Notes: generated from the letters alone by a model not told the origin. A DNA stretch of 64,000 bases from Favolaschia claudopus (GCA_037176885.1 JAWWNJ010000255.1:62001-126000); one strand, 5' to 3'; positions 1-12,281 are shown, counted from the first letter of the stretch. Translations and numbers: made by a program.

Positions 1-2227
1 TCGCGTGGCACAGCGTGCTCTGGCATTGCTACCGTCGACTGCGCCCGCCATAATATGAAGCGCCCAAATGCGGTCGGTGATTTGCAGCTCGGGGAACGGT
101 ATGTTCCGCCTTCGCTTTCTTCTCATCTGCTGACCAGACCTCCCAGTTACATTAATATGGATTACATTTTCTTCATCGGCCTTGCCGGCAGCGAGGTATC
201 TGAGCTTTATGTGTCATACGATATTGTGTGCCAATGGCACAAGAATCTGTTCAAACGAATGAAGGCGACGCTTCCCGAGGAAATTCGTTTCCACCGTGGC
301 AAGCAGTACTGCGTTTTTTTGATTCCGAAATTCCACCTTCCGGCCCACATTGAAGCTTGCAACGTCCTCTTTTCATTTCATTTGACTCGATATGTTGGGA
401 TGACGGACGGGGAGGCCCCCGAGCGTGGTTGGTCCCTGCTCAATCCGCTCGCGGGCGCTACTGCCGAGATGGGACCCGGAAATCGATGGGATACCATCAA
501 CGACGCGTTCAACGACATGAATTACAAGAAGATCATTGGGTTGGGTGCGTGTATTTTGTATCTCATATCATATCGTCTCAAGTCGATCACAGGGAAATGG
601 ATAATAGACCGGCTTACGGACTCAGTTCCGGAATTGATTGCTGCGAGTGCTGAGCTTGAAGAATTGGAGGCGTCGCTGCGCAGTCTCGGTGGGGACGGGG
701 ATTTGGAAACGTGGCTGGCGGAAGTAGAGGCGTGGGAGGAGGATTCCGACAAGCCGAACCCTTTTGAATCGCGGGTTGCGCACAAGACGGTGGTAGAGGT
801 CAGACACGAGTTGGCGAAGGAGGTACAAGAGGCCATGGAGACCGATGAGTTGGAGGGGCTGTCGACGTCAGATGAGATGCATCCGACGGAGCTGATCGGG
901 ATGGGGGCTCCAGCTGGAAGAACTGCAGTATGTGTCAAATCTAGTCCCTCATCGGTCGTCCCTAACCTCTTCATACAGGCGAAGTCTCAATTTCGACATT
1001 CAGGGTATTGGGAACCATCCGACAGAGGACCAGCAGGCGAATCTAACGGAGCGGACCAACAAGCTCCGGCGCAAGATCCTTACGTGGATGGACGCCCAAA
1101 TTCTCTTCATGCCTCACGTCGCGCTGCTGCGCGCCGAAGAGGATCGCGCGCGAATGAAGATTTCGGCAAGCCAGGCTCAGCCTGGCATCCGGGTCCAGCA
1201 TATGGCCCTCTGGCTGCCATCGTCGATCAAGGGGCGCGCCGACTGCGACTCAGAGCTATACCTCTACGAATTCAGACTTCGCGAGGCGCAGGCGTGCGAA
1301 GCGCTCGACCTCCTGCGGAAGAGCCTTCTCGTTCGGACGCACCTCTACAAATACAAAGATCGATTTTCCCGTGGCGTCAAGAGCAACACTCGTCTTACAA
1401 CCAAGATCAACGCGGTGGAGGACCGTTTGCGTCGTGTGGCCGATCGCTATCGGGCAGCTCGACGAGCGTTGGAGGGATTAGGTGCGGTTTTGGATAAGCA
1501 CGAATGGCAGAGAACACTTCTGCCACTGTCTCACGACGACGTGCGGGGAATGCCTCGGGCGTTGTTCCAGGATCCAGAGCGGAAGAAGGCGATGATGAGG
1601 AAAGGTCCGCAGGCCCGGAAACAGGCGGAGGCGATGAGGCGTGAGGCGAAGGCGAAGATGTCTTGGATTTGGCGTAGTGCGGGTTTGGAGGAAGAGGGTG
1701 TGGAGGGAACAATGAATGAAGGTACCGTTTGTACACTGCAAAGTTCAGGACACCACTGATCCGTCTACGCAGCGCTGAGGGTTGAATGGGCGAAGACACG
1801 AGCACGGTTTCTGCGGCGCGCAGAAGAGGTGGATCTCTTGGAGGAGGAGAGTCGCCGAGTACTTCAGTTTCTTCGCTGGCGCGCCGATTGGTGGGAGAGC
1901 ATCGCGAATCAGCGCCCCTCGAATCCCGGTGACACCCTGCTTGACTCCCGTGTCGCGTTCGCGCCCAAGCACACCGCGTACGCGGAGGGGAACATAGCCT
2001 ATGCAAAACGTCAAGCTGCAACGCTCCGTAGGCTTGCGGACAGCTTCGAGCTCAAATGGGCAAACACGGCGGATTTCATCGAAATGGGCAGAGCAGCAAT
2101 GGGGGTTCTTCCTGATGACGAAATGGTTGAGGGTAGCGATGAGGAAGGGCAGGAGGGACAAGAGGATGATGAAGAGGAGGCTGCTGATGAGATGCCCCTG
2201 CCCCCGCGCTTGTCAGTTTCGACTTGA
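1..2227 (+). pseudogene. KDZ-family transposase, 5'-truncated by window edge and frameshifted
   Basis: A Kyakuja-Dileera-Zisupton transposase that would cut and paste a large DNA transposon. The frame is open from base 1, so the N-terminus lies outside the window. Family landmarks are plain: CARHNM..RPNAVGDLQLGERY, NMDYIFF, YDIVCQWHKNLFKRM, IPKFHLPAHIEACN, TDGEAPERGWS and, near the C-terminus, RVLQFLRWRADWWE. Proposed exons: 1-98, 147-927, 979-1721, 1773-2227 (introns of 48, 51 and 51 nt). The family-like sequence leaves frame 1 at a run of five G (903-907) and resumes in frame 2 as GLQLEELQ, joining RSLNFDIQGIG across the second intron. One G too many explains this. The tail is acidic (EEGQEGQEDDEEEAADE). 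I saw no terminal inverted repeats. The identification is firm; whether the frameshift is real or an assembly error is open. Confidence 0.85.
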
Positions 2228-2654
2228 GCCTCGGTGGAGCGCGACATGGCACAGATCCGCCATCGGCGGGATGAGGGCTGGGATCTCCACACCTCGAGGT
2301 CTATCGCTCTATCCACTTGCGGCGCACCTGGCTACAACCTTCAGCTGCCCCCTCCTTGATTTTCGGGGTGTCTGCCTCAGTGGTTCTCATGCGGCTGAGG
2401 GTCGAGCGCGCCATCGGGGGACAAGGCAAGACTATAGCAATACACCACAAGCTGCTGCCTAGCGCCATATTCATCTCCGGTGCACCTGCCGACAGCCCTC
2501 AACTACCGCCTCCCCGAGTTTCCGGGTGCTAGACTCAGTAGTTCGCTCGGACGCGAGCGTCGAGCGCGGTGTCGGCGTCGTTTCCCATGTTACGTAACTC
2601 ATTCCCGCCCATTATCTTAGTTATCATATCTACAATGTTTCTTGTTTGTAGTTG

Positions 2655-3805
2655 ATGCGATCAATCAAATGTTTTACCCTCGTCTTCAACGTCCACGACA
2701 GCGACGACGCTCAGTCCACAGCGAGCTCAGGTCCCCGGCATCGGCATAACTCCGCAAGGTATACCTCTAAAGTGATATATCACTGCCTCTTCTAACGGGA
2801 AGTTTTTATATATCACACTTTTCTTCTACTACAGGGCGCGATATATCAAAGCCCCAGGTTCTGGTGGAGATACAATATCGGTATACCGCCTTCAGTCGCG
2901 ATGGCCAAAGAGCGTATTGGGGGTCGCGTGAAGGACATCTTTGCTCCATTGACAGTGTGACTGGCTCCGTCATTCATCTCGAAGCCGGTTGCGGTCAGGG
3001 GTCCTTGGTAGCAGCCATCTCTAACGACGACCAGCAGGTACTGGTAGCGGGAGATCGAAATTCCGGATTTCTTTGTGACGCAAATACGGGAGAAGTGCTG
3101 CATACCCTTGACGGCCACTCCAAACGCATTTGCCAGGCATCATTTGCTCCGGTGATCTCACCCAGAATGCCACAGAGATACGACGACGGCGACGACGAGG
3201 AGTTGATGGAATCTGACGAACGAGTCGACGAGGGGCGGAAGCCTGAGCGTCCGCATCTCGCAACAAGTTCCTTTGACAACACAGTCAGAATCTGGAATGT
3301 TAACACCGGCCAACCCATTGCACTCTTCGACGACCTAGGCGACTCCGTGAACGGTGTCTGCTGGTCGCCTGACGCCACTCAGCTCGCAATTACCAATGCT
3401 CATGTTGTGCGCGTGTATGAAGTTGCCACGGGTCAGCTCGTATGCGTGTTGGAGGGACATACAGAATTGGTATGCAATGTAGCCTTTTCTCCAAATGGGC
3501 AACTTCTTGCGTCGGCCTCCAACGATGACACAGTGCGGGTGTGGAGTATCCCAAAAAAGACATGCATTGCAGTCTTGATGGGACCGACGGGAGATACCAA
3601 TGATGTCGAATTCTCACCGGATGGCAAGTTAATTGCGGCGGCGGCAGACGATGGTGTTTGGATCTGGGACGTCAACGAGTACTCGGTGTATCGCACCAGT
3701 GACATGTTTGACAACGCAACGGACCCCGCTCACTTGATTCCATCACAGACTGCAAAGAAGCGAACGGACAAACTCCAGAATATGACGCTTCGGGTCCCAC
3801 AGTAG
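2655..3805 (+). CDS. WD40-repeat protein
   Basis: A beta-propeller scaffold of WD40 repeats. Repeat ends are visible as TVRIWNVNTG, VVRVYEVATG, TVRVWSIPKK and VWIWDVNE, with typical SPDG/SPNG turns between them; an acidic insert (DDGDDEELMESDERVDEG) sits in the middle. The open frame runs from about 2835 to the TAG at 3803-3805, but it has no ATG before the Met of PRMPQR. A possible first exon is 2655-2730 (ATG at 2655), joined to 2835 by a 104-nt intron with GT and CAG ends in the right phase. This would give about 350 residues. That join rests only on phase, so the 5' end is uncertain and the gene could be a 5'-truncated copy. The partner or pathway cannot be inferred. The intron region carries three GATATATC-type motifs seen elsewhere in the window. 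Confidence 0.7.
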
Positions 3806-4075
3806 TAGTAAATCAGACAGGACTATCGCTTGGTTGAGAGAATATGCCATTTACGTAGGTGATTCGTTGTACTAGCCTTGGATGTATAGATTTTCTTCGG
3901 TCTTGTGTAATCATGAAAGAGGCTCGCAAGTCGGAAACGAGACAACTCACCAGGTCGTTGGACTAGGTCCATTAAGCTGTTACGCCAATAAACATGGTCC
4001 CTGCGGCTGGTGTGAAGGCGTGAGAGGTATCATGCGCTGCGAGGAAAGGGTACAAGATTGAGTAGTCTCTCCTAG

Positions 4076-4124
4076 ACAGACGCTCTATGTGGCAAGCTCG
4101 GTGCCCTCGCTACATAGAGTCTGT
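4076..4124. repeat. Bulged inverted repeat (hairpin)
   Basis: The arms ACAGAC-GC-TCTATGT and ACATAGAGTCTGT pair over 13 bp with a 2-nt bulge. Inside them GGCA and TGCC can pair again. The flanks (3806-4429) hold no gene I can support. It could be a small palindromic element or an RNA hairpin; nothing identifies it further. Confidence 0.5.
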
Positions 4125-4429
4125 TCCTTACCGCGGCGTTTTCCGCGTTAGCTGACGGTTCGTGGTTCGTCAGATACAGCGTGTTGTGGATGAAGAGTTC
4201 GATTGGATGTGATCGAATCATCGATGGGAGATTTGAAATACGTCCGGTGTGTCAGACGGGCGGCTTAAGCAGCGAGAAGACCCGAAGAAAGGCTACTATG
4301 CAGTGACCGGATTGCTGCGAACGTCGAAGGCAGGGGTTAGAGCTTTCCTTGACCGCAGAGGTATAGCTGTACCTCGCAGCTTGCAATAAAGACCCGCCAT
4401 CGACACTAGCGGCGAGCTCGAGGATCGAG

Positions 4430-4660
4430 AATGAAAAAAGAGCCGATCGACCGAATTTGACTCTCTCCCCCCGGTAAGACCAGCCAATGGCGGCTACAGG
4501 CTTCTCGGACTAAAAACAAGGGTCCTTCGGATATATCGGCCCCCACAGATTGCACAGAGAAGTGGAATTCACGGCGGCAAAGCTGCCAGCTGGTCGTGGT
4601 CCGGAATAGGAAGAGGAATTTCCATTTTGGGACATTCCCTGATGTCCTCCTCGAGGTTTG
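4430..4660 (+). repeat. Dispersed repeat R1, copy A
   Basis: One of five direct copies of a repeat whose conserved 3' part reads roughly GGTGGTYGTGGT, then an AGGAAGA block, then TTGCCTTTTT and GACATTCCCTGATGTCCTCC. In this copy the 3' block lies at about 4585-4655. The upstream part still resembles copy B (CCAGCCAATGGCGGCTACAGG, GGATATAT, GAATTC). No coding capacity and no terminal inverted repeats are evident, so it may be a non-autonomous element or a decayed LTR or SINE. Confidence 0.6.
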
Positions 4661-4803
4661 CATCGATATGACTTTTCTTCTCTCGAAAATTGAAAATAAA
4701 GGCCGGTGTATGGCTAACTATCATGAATGTGCTGTAGTGCTGACAAGATATGTACAGCTGTCATACTTTATTACTTGATATGTATGTCCTTCGAGCAAGT
4801 CTA

Positions 4804-5059
4804 CACAGGGGAGATAAGCGAATGTCTCGCCGCCAAATATGCGAAAGAAATGTGAAACACAGTTACAATGCCTTTCCAATATCTGACAAAGAAAGTATTC
4901 GAAAGACATGCAAAGAACATCCTGATTAAGGCATGTCTTTCTCATAAACTGTGGATACCTTTCACGCTCTTTGTCGTCTGTTATTTGAAAGGCATTGTAA
5001 CTATTTTTCGCATATCTTCTGGATACCTCGCCGTCAGATATTCGCTTATCCCCCCTGTG
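4804..5059. mobile_element. Palindromic MITE-like element with about 110-bp arms
   Basis: The stretch starts CACAGGGGAGATAAGCGAAT and ends ATTCGCTTATCCCCCCTGTG. The arms match imperfectly over most of the length: GTTACAATGCCTTTC pairs with GAAAGGCATTGTAAC, and AGACATGC with GCATGTCT, around a short centre. CTA is present on both sides as a possible 3-bp target duplication. CAC-type ends with a 3-bp duplication would fit a non-autonomous CACTA-like element, but that family assignment is an inference. It has no coding capacity. Confidence 0.7.
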
Positions 5060-7183
5060 CTACGGACAAAGTCGAGACGCCTCGTATGGCTCGTATGACT
5101 CCAGCCAGCTCCGCGTCAAGCACACCATCCCAACACCCCCAGCTATCTCCTCGTCTCCCCTCGAAAATCATGACGAGACGCCGTGCGTCGGAGTGGAGCA
5201 AATGTGCAGAGGATAACCTTCTGCCGTGAAACTCGAGCTTGCGCCGGCGCTCTCATGCCACCTTGCTCTGCCCCTGCCAGCACCAATACGCACCCAGCCC
5301 CAAGCCCCCTGGAATCAAACGACCTCACGACACCTCTCGGAGCCCAGATTGAATTCGTCTTACGCCTGTCATGCATCTCGCCGTTCCCCGAGTCCCGCTC
5401 CGTATCCCCTTCCACCCGCGACCGGTATGCGTGCATATGCATGTCCGCTTCTGTCACCCAATAGACATTCAATGTTATCCCGCGACGTTACGGCTTGACT
5501 CGCATGGGATCTGCAGGGCAAAAGGGGGAGGGGGAGACGGGGGCGGCGAGGAAGTGGAATGTCGATTTACGGCCGCCGTGTGGGTAGAGATTGCTGGTAT
5601 GTCTGCGTCGGAGGAGGAGGAGTAAGACGAGGCGGCGGAGACGAGGCGGGCGAGGGTGTATTGTTACAGAGATGCGGAGCGAAGGCACAGCGATCGTGGA
5701 TTGAGTATGTATCTGCAGAAGAAGAGAGAGTCAGAACCGCAGCCAGCCGGGAGGAGCAAAGGCTTGCTGACCTCGAGTAACGTCCGCCGACCCACACAGG
5801 ACATTCCGCTGTAATTCTCGAATCTCGATGGCTGGCGAGATGACGAGAGAAAGCCGACTAACACGAGACCAGCCGCTGATGGGTCTCGTTCTCACGAGGG
5901 GGTACCGCCAAGGACGGTGGGCTCGCTCAACCCTGAAGACGCCGAGGAAGGAGACATCGAGCTTGAGGGATGCAAAGCACCGAGGTCTGCGTACGAGTTT
6001 GTTTCGCAGCGGAAGATAGCTCTAGCGTCGCAGAAGACGGAACGCAAGTGAGCGGCGACTTTGAGCTATCCACCTGCGTGCTGGCGCGAGGGCAGGAAAT
6101 TTTGATCCTCCGTAGACCGGCAATTCGGAGGATGCTATCTCCCAATGCATCCCCCTTCGACGAGGGCCAGCACGCGCTCTCGCCTTAATCCACCGCCTCC
6201 GCCTCCGCGCCTGCATGTACCCTTGCCGCATAGAGAGCCTGAAAACTCCGGCATGCAGGAGCAGCTATCACCAACCCATTTAAGGCGTCGCGCAAGGAAA
6301 CGCCCTTGCGGGCGTCGACCGAAATCCTCGCGCCGCACACACTCTCTCCTTGAAAAGGATGACGTTTCTAAACCTTTCCTTCGCTCTATACTCCCATCCC
6401 GTCGTTATGGATTTGCAAAAGCCAGCGTAGACCGCTATGACTAGGATCCCGGAAGCGAGGCGCCGAGCGAAAGTATGGGGGGTGGCGTAGAATGAGTTGT
6501 GTGATGCCAGTCATCGACCAGCGTGTCACTGCGGACGCGTCCCAAGGACGGGGAAGACGAGGACGCCGATTCGTGACGCAGGACCAACGCCCCGCATCGC
6601 GGGAAACAACCGGTTGCGACTATCGTCAGTGGAAAGGCGGCGACATTGATGCGACGTGCATTCGGCTGCTAAGGGGCTGAAGGTTGGGTGCTGGAGGAGG
6701 AGTCTGGACGACGCGCGAGTCTACTGGTGCGACGTCGCTACCGCGCTGGCCGCTGGGCAATCGGATGTGACTAACAAATCGATATGGGTGAAGACGTCGG
6801 ATGAGTCGAGAAGCTTCCAAGGCGCACCTTCTACAGACCTGCGGCCACGTCGAAGATTGTGGCAGCGAGAAGGGTCTTCAAGACCGAAGGGCGTCTGGAC
6901 AGAGACAGCGAGGGGAGAGAAAGCGATGGGCTCCCCAAATTTGACTGTTTCTGCCTTGACCCACCCGTCCCAGGGCAAAGGTATCTATAGCTATATCGGC
7001 CGACAAGCGGCGCGTCTGGCAGTTGCTGTCTTGGATGAGACGAGTGCGAAAGACAAAAAAGTAGGCACACACACCTCCATACCCTCAGACCCGACTCTAC
7101 TCACTCCTTGGCGCCACGTAGAATTTTCTTGCAGGCAACTCTTCATGGCTGCCTGTATTTGAGACTTCGACGTGCGAGATGCT
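5060..7183. other. Gene-poor stretch
   Basis: About 2.1 kb, GC-rich in the middle, with short overlapping open frames in all directions. None shows a recognisable domain, a consistent exon structure or a paralogue in the window. A weak CGCAAGG/CCTTGCG hairpin lies near 6290-6310. I see no gene here. Confidence 0.5.
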
Positions 7184-7482
7184 CCGAGCCCTAACCGCTA
7201 GCCAGATTCTGAGCTGGGTGAGGTCGAAACTTGAGACGATTCGAGCACATCCGCGTGTCCTTGAAATTTTCCTTTTCACTTTCTCCAGCCTGCGAGAAAC
7301 CCGTCAATCGCAGTAAGGCGCATTCTACAGGATATATACAGATGCCCATTAGACGTAACGGCAAGCGCAGATTTGAGGTAGAATTCGAGTTGGGGGCGTC
7401 TAAGCTGAGAGGTGGTCGTGGTCTGGAAAAGGAAGCAGACTTGCCTTTTTGAGACATTCCCTGATGTCCTCCTTGATGTCCT
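7184..7482 (+). repeat. Dispersed repeat R1, copy B (longest)
   Basis: Together with copy C it defines the longest version of the repeat, close to 290 bp. Shared blocks in order: CTAACCGCTAGCCAGA (copy C: CTAACCAGA), AGGTC.AAACTT.GAG, CGCGTGTCC.TGAAATTTT, TTCTCCAGC, CGTCAAT, GATGCCCATTAGACGTA, then the common 3' block ending GACATTCCCTGATGTCCTCC. No reading frame is conserved between copies, so it is non-coding. Confidence 0.65.
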
Positions 7483-7688
7483 TATCAAACCATTGTTTAT
7501 TTAAGAAAAGATTGGTGGGAAACCCTTAATATTGGGAAAGCCGAGTTCCAAAGTCATCGGCCTTTTATATATAGTGTACTTAAAGGAGCCCATAATAAAT
7601 TCGTAAAATCGATAATGGGAAGTGTTGTGGTACAGCGGCGAGGATTGAACCATTATCTACAACAACTACATACCCCGACGGCGGCGGA

Positions 7689-9445
7689 CTACGACTCTCC
7701 CTCTGCTGTCCCGTCGCCCTCGTCGAGGTCGTGGAAGGCATTGTGGTAGGGATTCCTGGTCACCATTAGTTTGATTCTGTCTGGCATCAGCCTCTTGCGT
7801 AGATCATCCATACCTTGTCTGTAGATTGCTATCGAGTCCCTGATCAGCTATTCTGTGGGATCTCCGGCTTCTGGACCACCACTCAGCCATTCTCAGCTGA
7901 TACAGCGTCGACACCGAAGGCACCGTAGTGGCATCCCACTGGCCCGTGCTTTCCATCGCCCTCGTCAGATTTTTGCTCGAACGGTCGCTCTCGCTACCGT
8001 AATAGCTATTGTAATCAGGCTGGGCGGCGTATTCCTGCTGCGGTGTCGCGAAGGGGTCGAGCTCCGAGAAGGGGTAGCCATGTGAAAGAATGGGCGGTGG
8101 GCCGGCCCTGGTGGAGGTCGAGGCGACGGCGGTGTTGGTGTTGGTGTAACTCAACGAACTAGAGGGTCCAGGGGCACCAGGGGCGCTTGCGCTTGACATT
8201 TGCGGGGGTTCTGCGGCAGATGGTTAGCGAGGTGACGGGTTGTTTGATTGGCAGGACAAAGGAACGGAAGAAGCAACAAAAAAGGGAGGAACGCACGATT
8301 TTGGGGTGAATCATCACTCTGCGCCTGCCCCGCCGCTCGCCGCTTCCTCCTCCGACGGATAAACAGGCTGAGACCCAGAAGGAGAGGCAGCCCGATCCCT
8401 ATTCCCACACCCACAATCGTCCCTATGGGCGCAGCGTTCACGGAGTTTGAGGGATGATATGAGTCTGGGCCAATGTATGACGGGGAAGCGGAGGAAGAGC
8501 TAGATCTGGCCGACGAGGAAGATGGCACGGAACCAGGGGGATTGGGAGTGACGAGGAAGTAATCCGCCCACACTGGCTGGTCGTTCGTGGCAGTTACAAC
8601 GAGCTTATGGATCCCCGGCGTCAAATCCCCAGAATTGAATATACCATTATTCGTCTGGATAGCTGTGTTCGGCGGGACCCAGAACGTCGGCGGGCCACCG
8701 TCGATCGATATCGACGCGTTGACCGTCGGAGAGGTGACACCTCCATAGAACGAGATCGACTTGCCTGGAGGAAAAGATTATGATAAAAAATTGGAGTATG
8801 TATTCAATCGCGGGCAAACAAACACACCTTCAAACTGGAACGTCAACGAATCCCCCTGACCCTGGCTCGCCTGCGACGTATGCTGAAAATCCCCCTCCGA
8901 CCCAAATAACTTCCACGCCGGGTTATACTGTATCCGCGGATCCCGATCGTCGACAAAGTATGCAGAGACAGACGCAGAGGTCGTCGTAAACATGATATAA
9001 TCAAGGTAAAGCACGCCAGTGTTGGTACCTGACGTCTGCTTGATCACCAAATTATGCAGCCCGTCGTTGAGCGAGAGGGAAGGCGAGCTCCATAAAGCTT
9101 GGTGGTGCACAACGGCCGTCAATCCGTTCGCGGGTGTGTAGGACCCGAGCGAGGAGCCGTCAACGGTGAACGTCCAGGTGGGTTGGGTGGTGAGGTCTGT
9201 TGCTGCGATGGTAGCGTATACAGTTACCGAGGTCCCTGCGAAATCGAGGGTCTGATGAACTTGAATACGACGATACGGTAAACGGGCGCGTACGCACCAT
9301 TGAAATTGAACGTCGCCGAGGCATCCTGCTCCGTTGAGAAGGTCGTCGTGCTGTTGAACTCCTCTATTGAGCCCGTCAGCACCCAGCTCCCGGAGTAGCT
9401 GATGGTGGGGTCTCTGTCGTCGACAATTGCGGTGTTGGTGGTCAT
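7689..9445 (-). CDS. Single-pass membrane protein with tandem VDDRDP modules (paralogue 1)
   Basis: Exons on the minus strand: 9445-9298, 9235-8828, 8764-8297, 8210-7814, 7755-7689; 495 residues. The start ATG is the one shared by all three paralogues (MTT.TAIVDDRDP). Two related extracellular modules follow, each opening with VDDRDP.I.Y...W (near residue 8 and again after exon-2 midpoint); each looks like an all-beta binding domain. A Ser/Pro-rich linker, one membrane segment (IGTIVGVGIGIGLPLLLGL), an RRRRKRR stop-transfer and a Ser/Pro/Tyr-rich tail come next. No cleavable signal peptide is present. A ligand or function is not known to me. The tail differs from paralogue 3: it runs through a 58-nt intron (7756-7813) into a short acidic end. 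Exons 1-3 match paralogue 3 in length (148, 408, 468 nt), which supports the model. Confidence 0.8.
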
Positions 9446-12281
9446 GACCACTTTCGGGCTCCTTGGCAGGGGGCGGGAGGTGGTATAGGTAAGAAGCACT
9501 TGAAGGGAGGTGGCGGTAGAGGGCAAGGGAAAAGAAGGGTAAGCAGATCAAACAGGTCAACCCAGCGCTTGTTCGAAGCTCATGATTTTTCCCGCGCAAA
9601 ACAAGCCCAAGAAGAAATCTAACATCTTCTTAGCGGCAGTCGTTGAGAGAGTCATTAAACAAAATGAATACGAGGCGTACCTCAAGAGTTGCAGGTGGGA
9701 GCAGTCAGTGCGGCGCTCGGGAAGAACGCTTCTACTATTGTTGAGAGCGAAACCCGGATTCTCACCGTGCGGACTCGGATCTCTGTGCCGGTGCGAAGTT
9801 CAAGTAATATACTGCCAAGAATACAGACCCACATACGCGCGCTAAACTTGCAGTGGATTCAGGGCGGCTGGAAACTCAAAATTCCCGCGCCGCTGAAACT
9901 TACGCCAAACTCGAACTGATAGTGAGTTTCCGCATGCGCTTAAACCGATAGATTCCGCTGCAAGTTCATTCAGCAATTTCTCGCTCTGCTCCCCCTCCTT
10001 CCCGATACACGAGACTGGACTGGGACACTTGAGGATAACGACTGCTTGCAGTTATCCGGGATCTACCCCAGCCCTATCACAATGAATCAAAGTGATGGAC
10101 AAGAAGTTCTATACCCGTACCTCGCCCGCTCTTCCTCTGCAATCCACCCAAGAATATACTCGAGTAGCAGCCGCGAGACTGCAGTGACACGAAGCCACAT
10201 CAAGGAGGGGCCGAGGTAAACCCGCGAAGTAGTATCGAGTCTCGACGCATAGCAACCACTGGTAGTTGTGCCCAGTCCAGCAACTGGGGAAATAACTCAA
10301 AAAGAAATAAGCGGCAGACAGGCAAAGTCAAGGCAAAGACTAAAGTGCAAGACACGGTGTCCTGATTCCTGATCGGCAAGTTTCTGGGATATTTGAGCGG
10401 TTTATCCGTCTTCCGGCGAGCGTCCACTGCGCTACTAGTAGTGGGACTCAGCCAGCGGCCGTCAAAAGAGATCTAGCGGGCCAAGCGGGAGAGGACAAGA
10501 AACTCCCCGCTGTTTATGTCTGTTAGGCGCTGACCCCGCCGCCTTCCGCGGTTCGGCATCCCCTTAGCCGAGTCTCGGCGACCGCCTGCCGCTTCCTCTT
10601 TTGGACCACGACCACCTCTCAGCCTCAACGCCGCCAACTCGAATTCTCAATCAAATCTGTGCTTACCACTGCATCCAGTGGGTACTAATTAATCGCATCC
10701 ATGGAATCCCGCCCACTTGGATGGTCTTTTGCAGACAGGAAATTCTTCACTGTGAAGAATTTGGACACGTATTAGCTCTGTCGATTCTCGGAACCCGGGC
10801 CTCTGACCTTGCCCAGCCCAAAACTTGGGTCAAAATTCGCGTATTCTCTTGTAGCTCACACTGTTGCATCACTGCGATGGGGATTCAGCCTCAGCAACGC
10901 ATTCGAATGGCCGCACTTACAGGTCAATCGCTAATAGCCTGTAATGGGCATCATCCGGTGCGTTTCCTCAGCTTTAGCTTCGAATCGCACTATCAGATAC
11001 GGTAGAATTATTGGCATTGGTATACTCTGCGAGACTTCTATGATGCCAACGCGTGCAGATTCAAGCCGAGGTACCTTCGCGCCCCTCGCGAAGATTCGAG
11101 GTGCCACCACTCCATCAACAAGTCACTGTAATCTGATACAGACGGGTGAAAGTTCCGCCCGTGTAACTTCTTGGTCTTGAATAGATCCTCGTGCATCGTA
11201 ACCGCGAGCAAGCATTGATGTTCCTCAAGTGTCCGAGTCTGGTCTCATTCTTTGACGGGGAGGCTGGGGCGCAGATACAGTGCCATCTAAGATCCTCATG
11301 AGCGTCAGAATACTTGGTATTCGTGCCCGTTTTCATGCGGCGCACTTGCGGAGAGGAAGAACTCTAAGAAGGTCTGACCGCTCGCATTCGTTTTTGTACA
11401 TTCTGATCGGCGCTTCGAGTCTTACAGATGATTGCCACCTGTAATAACGTCTGACGGACCTTCCACTTCCGGCGGACGGTGAGAAACTCGAATCTTTGCT
11501 AAGTATCGCTTTCGGAGATCTCATGCAGTTTTCAGGGCAGGTTTGCAAGGGTGTAAATGGTTTTTGAGCTTCAAGAGCTGCAAGACGATTTGGCCCGTGC
11601 GGTCGTAGGCTCGCTGGGAAAAAGAGTTTCACTGATTGGGTGCTCGCGGGGAAGGTGTCACGGTGAGAGTTCGAGCTTTGTTTTCATATTCCGATTTTAA
11701 CAATGATGGAAGTGCTCTTCCTGAGAGCTAGGTCTGCTCACACCACAGAAAATAAACTTCCGCTTGTATGCTGAAGATCCTGCGAAAACTTGTGGATCGA
11801 GCTCATGGCGTCCGGAAATCTAATCCCTGAATTTGACACTGATTTGTGATTGACGCGAGTTCCATGCTGCTGGAACTGATACTGAGATCGTCAGTTCAGG
11901 ATGCGCTGAAACGATACTAGATTCGGGTGCAAACACAGTGAGTAGGGACTTTTATTTCCCTGGCGTGGCTGTTCGCACATGCAACTCCTAGCGCACACTT
12001 CGTATTCATTTTATCTCCACACTCCTGCCTTTAAAAGGATGTTGGATCCCCCCCTTCTTGGGCGCATTCTGTGTGGCAGTAGGCCTCAAGCCCGCGCGGC
12101 GCGTTGAAGGAGACAGACCGCCTAAATCAATAGCGAAGATAATCATTTCGAACAAGCAACGGATTGACCTGGCTGATCTGCTCACCCTTCTTCTCGCTTG
12201 CCCTCTACCGGCGCCTCCCTTTAAGTGCTCCTTACCTCTACCTCCTGTCCCCTTGTGCGGCGAAGCAACGCGAACGTGGTC
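9446..12281. other. Duplicated 5' flank of the membrane-protein family; no gene seen
   Basis: The stretch between the two divergent paralogues holds no supported gene. Up to about 150 bp next to each start codon is shared (GATCTGCT.ACCCTTCTT, CTTGCCCTCTACCG). Further out, 9655-9800, 10430-10600 and about 11080-11130 resemble 48240-48420, 49300-49560 and 49190-49250 in the same orientation, while 11190-11345 resembles 48745-48900 in the opposite one. It is therefore an old segmental duplication with an internal inversion. Confidence 0.5.

Noticed and set aside
5143..6444. Many short overlapping open frames
   Set aside because: No frame has a start, splice pattern or recognisable domain.
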